Assembly: GCF_011064285.1 (NCBI RefSeq)
Contig: NZ_CP049332.1
Coordinates: 806,001 to 870,000, forward strand
Length of the DNA stretch: 64,000 nucleotides
Direction: 5' to 3'
Source of the DNA: Vibrio ziniensis
GTDB taxonomy: Bacteria; Pseudomonadota; Gammaproteobacteria; Enterobacterales; Vibrionaceae
The translations under genes and the position numbers were made by a program. Shown piece by piece: positions 62,640 through 64,000 of the stretch. The notes under the pieces were generated by a model, which was not told the DNA's origin, searched no databases, and was given only the letters and a program-made list of their open reading frames with translations. Positions within the stretch are counted from its first letter, which is position 1; the number at the start of each line of letters is the position of its first letter.

Positions 62640-64000
62640 ATGACAGGGACTCAAACACGTCATTATTTCTTTGCTGAGCGAGCTTGGCTTGCTGATGGTT
62701 GGCATAACAATGTCTCTTTCGAAGTTACCGACGGAGTGTTTACTCATGTCGAATCGGATACTTCAGCGGTTGAGGGAGCAACAAAGCTTATTGGCCCAGT
62801 ATTGCCGACTTTAGCAAACGTGCATTCGCATGCATTCCAACGTGTAATGGCGGGAATGGCAGAAGTGTGTTTGAACCCAAATGATAGCTTTTGGAGTTGG
62901 CGTGATCTGATGTACAAAATTGTACAAAAACTTTCGCCAGAACAAGCCAACGTTATCGCGACTCAGCTTTATATCGACATGCTTAAAGCGGGTTATACCC
63001 AAGTTGGTGAATTCCACTACTTACATCATGATGTTGCGGGTAAACACTATGCCAACCGTGCTGAGATGTCTCACCAGCTAATCAATGCCGCGGATCGCTC
63101 TGGTATTGGTCTGACGCTGCTACCTGTGCTGTATTCTCATTCTGGTTTTGGTGCGCTTGCTCCGAACGAAGGTCAAGCTCGCTTTATCAATTCGTCACAC
63201 TCTTATTTGGAACTGCAAAGTCAGTGTGAACAATCCTTAGCAGGTTCTGAGCTGCACAACCTTGGTATCTGTTTCCATTCACTACGTGCGGTAACAGAGC
63301 AGCAAATCAAAGAAGTATTGAGCTCATTAGACAGCAACAAAGTTGTACACATTCATATTTCTGAACAGCAGAAAGAAGTGAATGACTGTTTGGCATGGAG
63401 CGGTCAACGTCCTGTTGAGTGGTTGCATGAACATGTGGGTTTGAATGAGCGTTGGAACTTAATCCACGCGACACATCTGAATGAATACGAACTCAATGCA
63501 ATTGCCAGCAGCAAAGCGGTAGTGGGTTTGTGTCCGACGACAGAAGCAAACTTGGGTGACGGTATTTTCCCTGGTGTTGAATTTGAACGTTTGAATGGTC
63601 GTTGGGGTATCGGCTCCGATAGCCATGTGAGCCTGTCGATTGTTGAAGAATTACGTATTCTCGAATACGGACAACGCCTTCGCGATCAACAACGCAATCG
63701 TCTATATCGAGGCGAACAAACTAGCATTGGTGACAACCTGTTTACGCAAGCGTTATTGGGCGGCAATCAGTCATGTGGTGTAGATCTAGGTTTAGCGGTT
63801 GGTCAACGCGCAGACTTTATGGTGCTTGATGATACCCATCCGTTTATTGGCGCAAGCGAAACCAAAGATGTACTGAATCGTTGGTTGTTCGCATGCAGCG
63901 AAAACGTGGTGAAAGATGTGTTTGTTGCAGGCAAGCAAGTCATTAGCGAAGGACGACATGAGCTAGATGTTATAAGCCGTTCAGAGTTCTCTAAAGTGAT
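62640..64000 (+). CDS. hutF: Formimidoylglutamate deiminase, runs off the window
   Basis: Amidohydrolase that converts N-formimidoyl-glutamate to N-formylglutamate, feeding hutG. The ATG at 62640 follows AGGA at good spacing. 453 codons are present and no stop is reached, so the C-terminus is missing. Visible features include LPTLANVHSHAFQRVMAG (metal motif HxH), VHIHISEQQKEVNDCL, LIHATHLNEYE, GLCPTTEANLGDGIFP and GIGSDSHVSLSIVEELR, all expected of HutF. The five-step pathway (hutG plus hutF) rather than direct formamide release is therefore used. Confidence 0.95.
   Translation, partial: MTGTQTRHYFFAERAWLADGWHNNVSFEVTDGVFTHVESDTSAVEGATKLIGPVLPTLANVHSHAFQRVMAGMAEVCLNPNDSFWSWRDLMYKIVQKLSPEQANVIATQLYIDMLKAGYTQVGEFHYLHHDVAGKHYANRAEMSHQLINAADRSGIGLTLLPVLYSHSGFGALAPNEGQARFINSSHSYLELQSQCEQSLAGSELHNLGICFHSLRAVTEQQIKEVLSSLDSNKVVHIHISEQQKEVNDCLAWSGQRPVEWLHEHVGLNERWNLIHATHLNEYELNAIASSKAVVGLCPTTEANLGDGIFPGVEFERLNGRWGIGSDSHVSLSIVEELRILEYGQRLRDQQRNRLYRGEQTSIGDNLFTQALLGGNQSCGVDLGLAVGQRADFMVLDDTHPFIGASETKDVLNRWLFACSENVVKDVFVAGKQVISEGRHELDVISRSEFSKV

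Overview
The window looks like a Vibrio chromosome, possibly chromosome II because of guaC and the hut genes (inference; no search was run). It is AT-rich and all genes have bacterial structure. No rRNA, tRNA or CRISPR array was seen.

The main result is structural. The stretch 6413-59585 (53,173 bp) has the hallmarks of one Tn7-like transposon inserted 20 bp after the stop codon of guaC. Both termini begin with TGTTG. Each carries repeated TnsB-type sites of consensus TACAACCATAnnnTGATATT, dense at the guaC side (right end) and spread out at the far side (left end). The element is flanked by a 5-bp duplication GGAAA (6408-6412 and 59586-59590). The apparent native guaC terminator lies just outside the far end at about 59605. 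guaC is a known attachment gene of type I-F3 CRISPR-associated Tn7-like transposons. No tnsABC, tniQ, cas gene or CRISPR array is visible inside, only a short possible tnsA remnant at 6538, so this looks like a cargo island with intact ends and no machinery of its own.

Layout. 359-6392 is ancestral chromosome: small membrane proteins, a response regulator/CheC-like phosphatase plus PAS pair, the NAD(P)H-hydrate repair enzyme, an outer-membrane barrel and guaC. 6940-20085 is a glycoside system: PTS IIC, alpha-L-rhamnosidase, two AraC regulators, porin, esterase, PTS IIB and IIA, 6-phospho-beta-glucosidase and an SGNH acetylesterase. 20385-23916 holds small accessory genes and a broken luciferase-type oxidoreductase. 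24238-29334 is a (hydroxy)cinnamate-reductase-like locus (flavoprotein subunits, LysR, ApbE). 29692-41587 holds aldehyde/alcohol reductases, hydrolases, metallo-beta-lactamase-fold lipoproteins and a tannase/feruloyl esterase. 41795-48553 is a glycoside-oxidation set (TIM-barrel isomerase, nucleoside-symporter-type MFS, Gfo/Idh enzymes, LacI and DeoR regulators). 48717-59275 holds MarR/SDR, AraC, two carboxymuconolactone-decarboxylase-like proteins, a DUF3737/MalY pair, a broken MFS, a cupin, an exported flavodoxin-fold protein and an OmpV-type protein. After the element come a hypothetical gene, a frameshifted YjiH-type transporter, hutG and the start of hutF.

How it fits together (inference). 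The cargo reads as a kit for plant- or algal-type phenolic glycosides: porin and PTS uptake, rhamnosidase and phospho-glucosidase to release sugars, esterases to release phenolic acids, a reductase to use cinnamates as electron acceptors, and reductases for aldehydes. Two regulatory motifs tie it together. CAGTTATAACAA lies upstream of three sugar operons. A TAGGCAA direct repeat with 21-bp spacing lies upstream of many of the oxidoreductase and hydrolase genes and is probably read by the two YqhC-like AraC regulators. Four genes carry single-base homopolymer frameshifts, which may be real decay or sequencing error.
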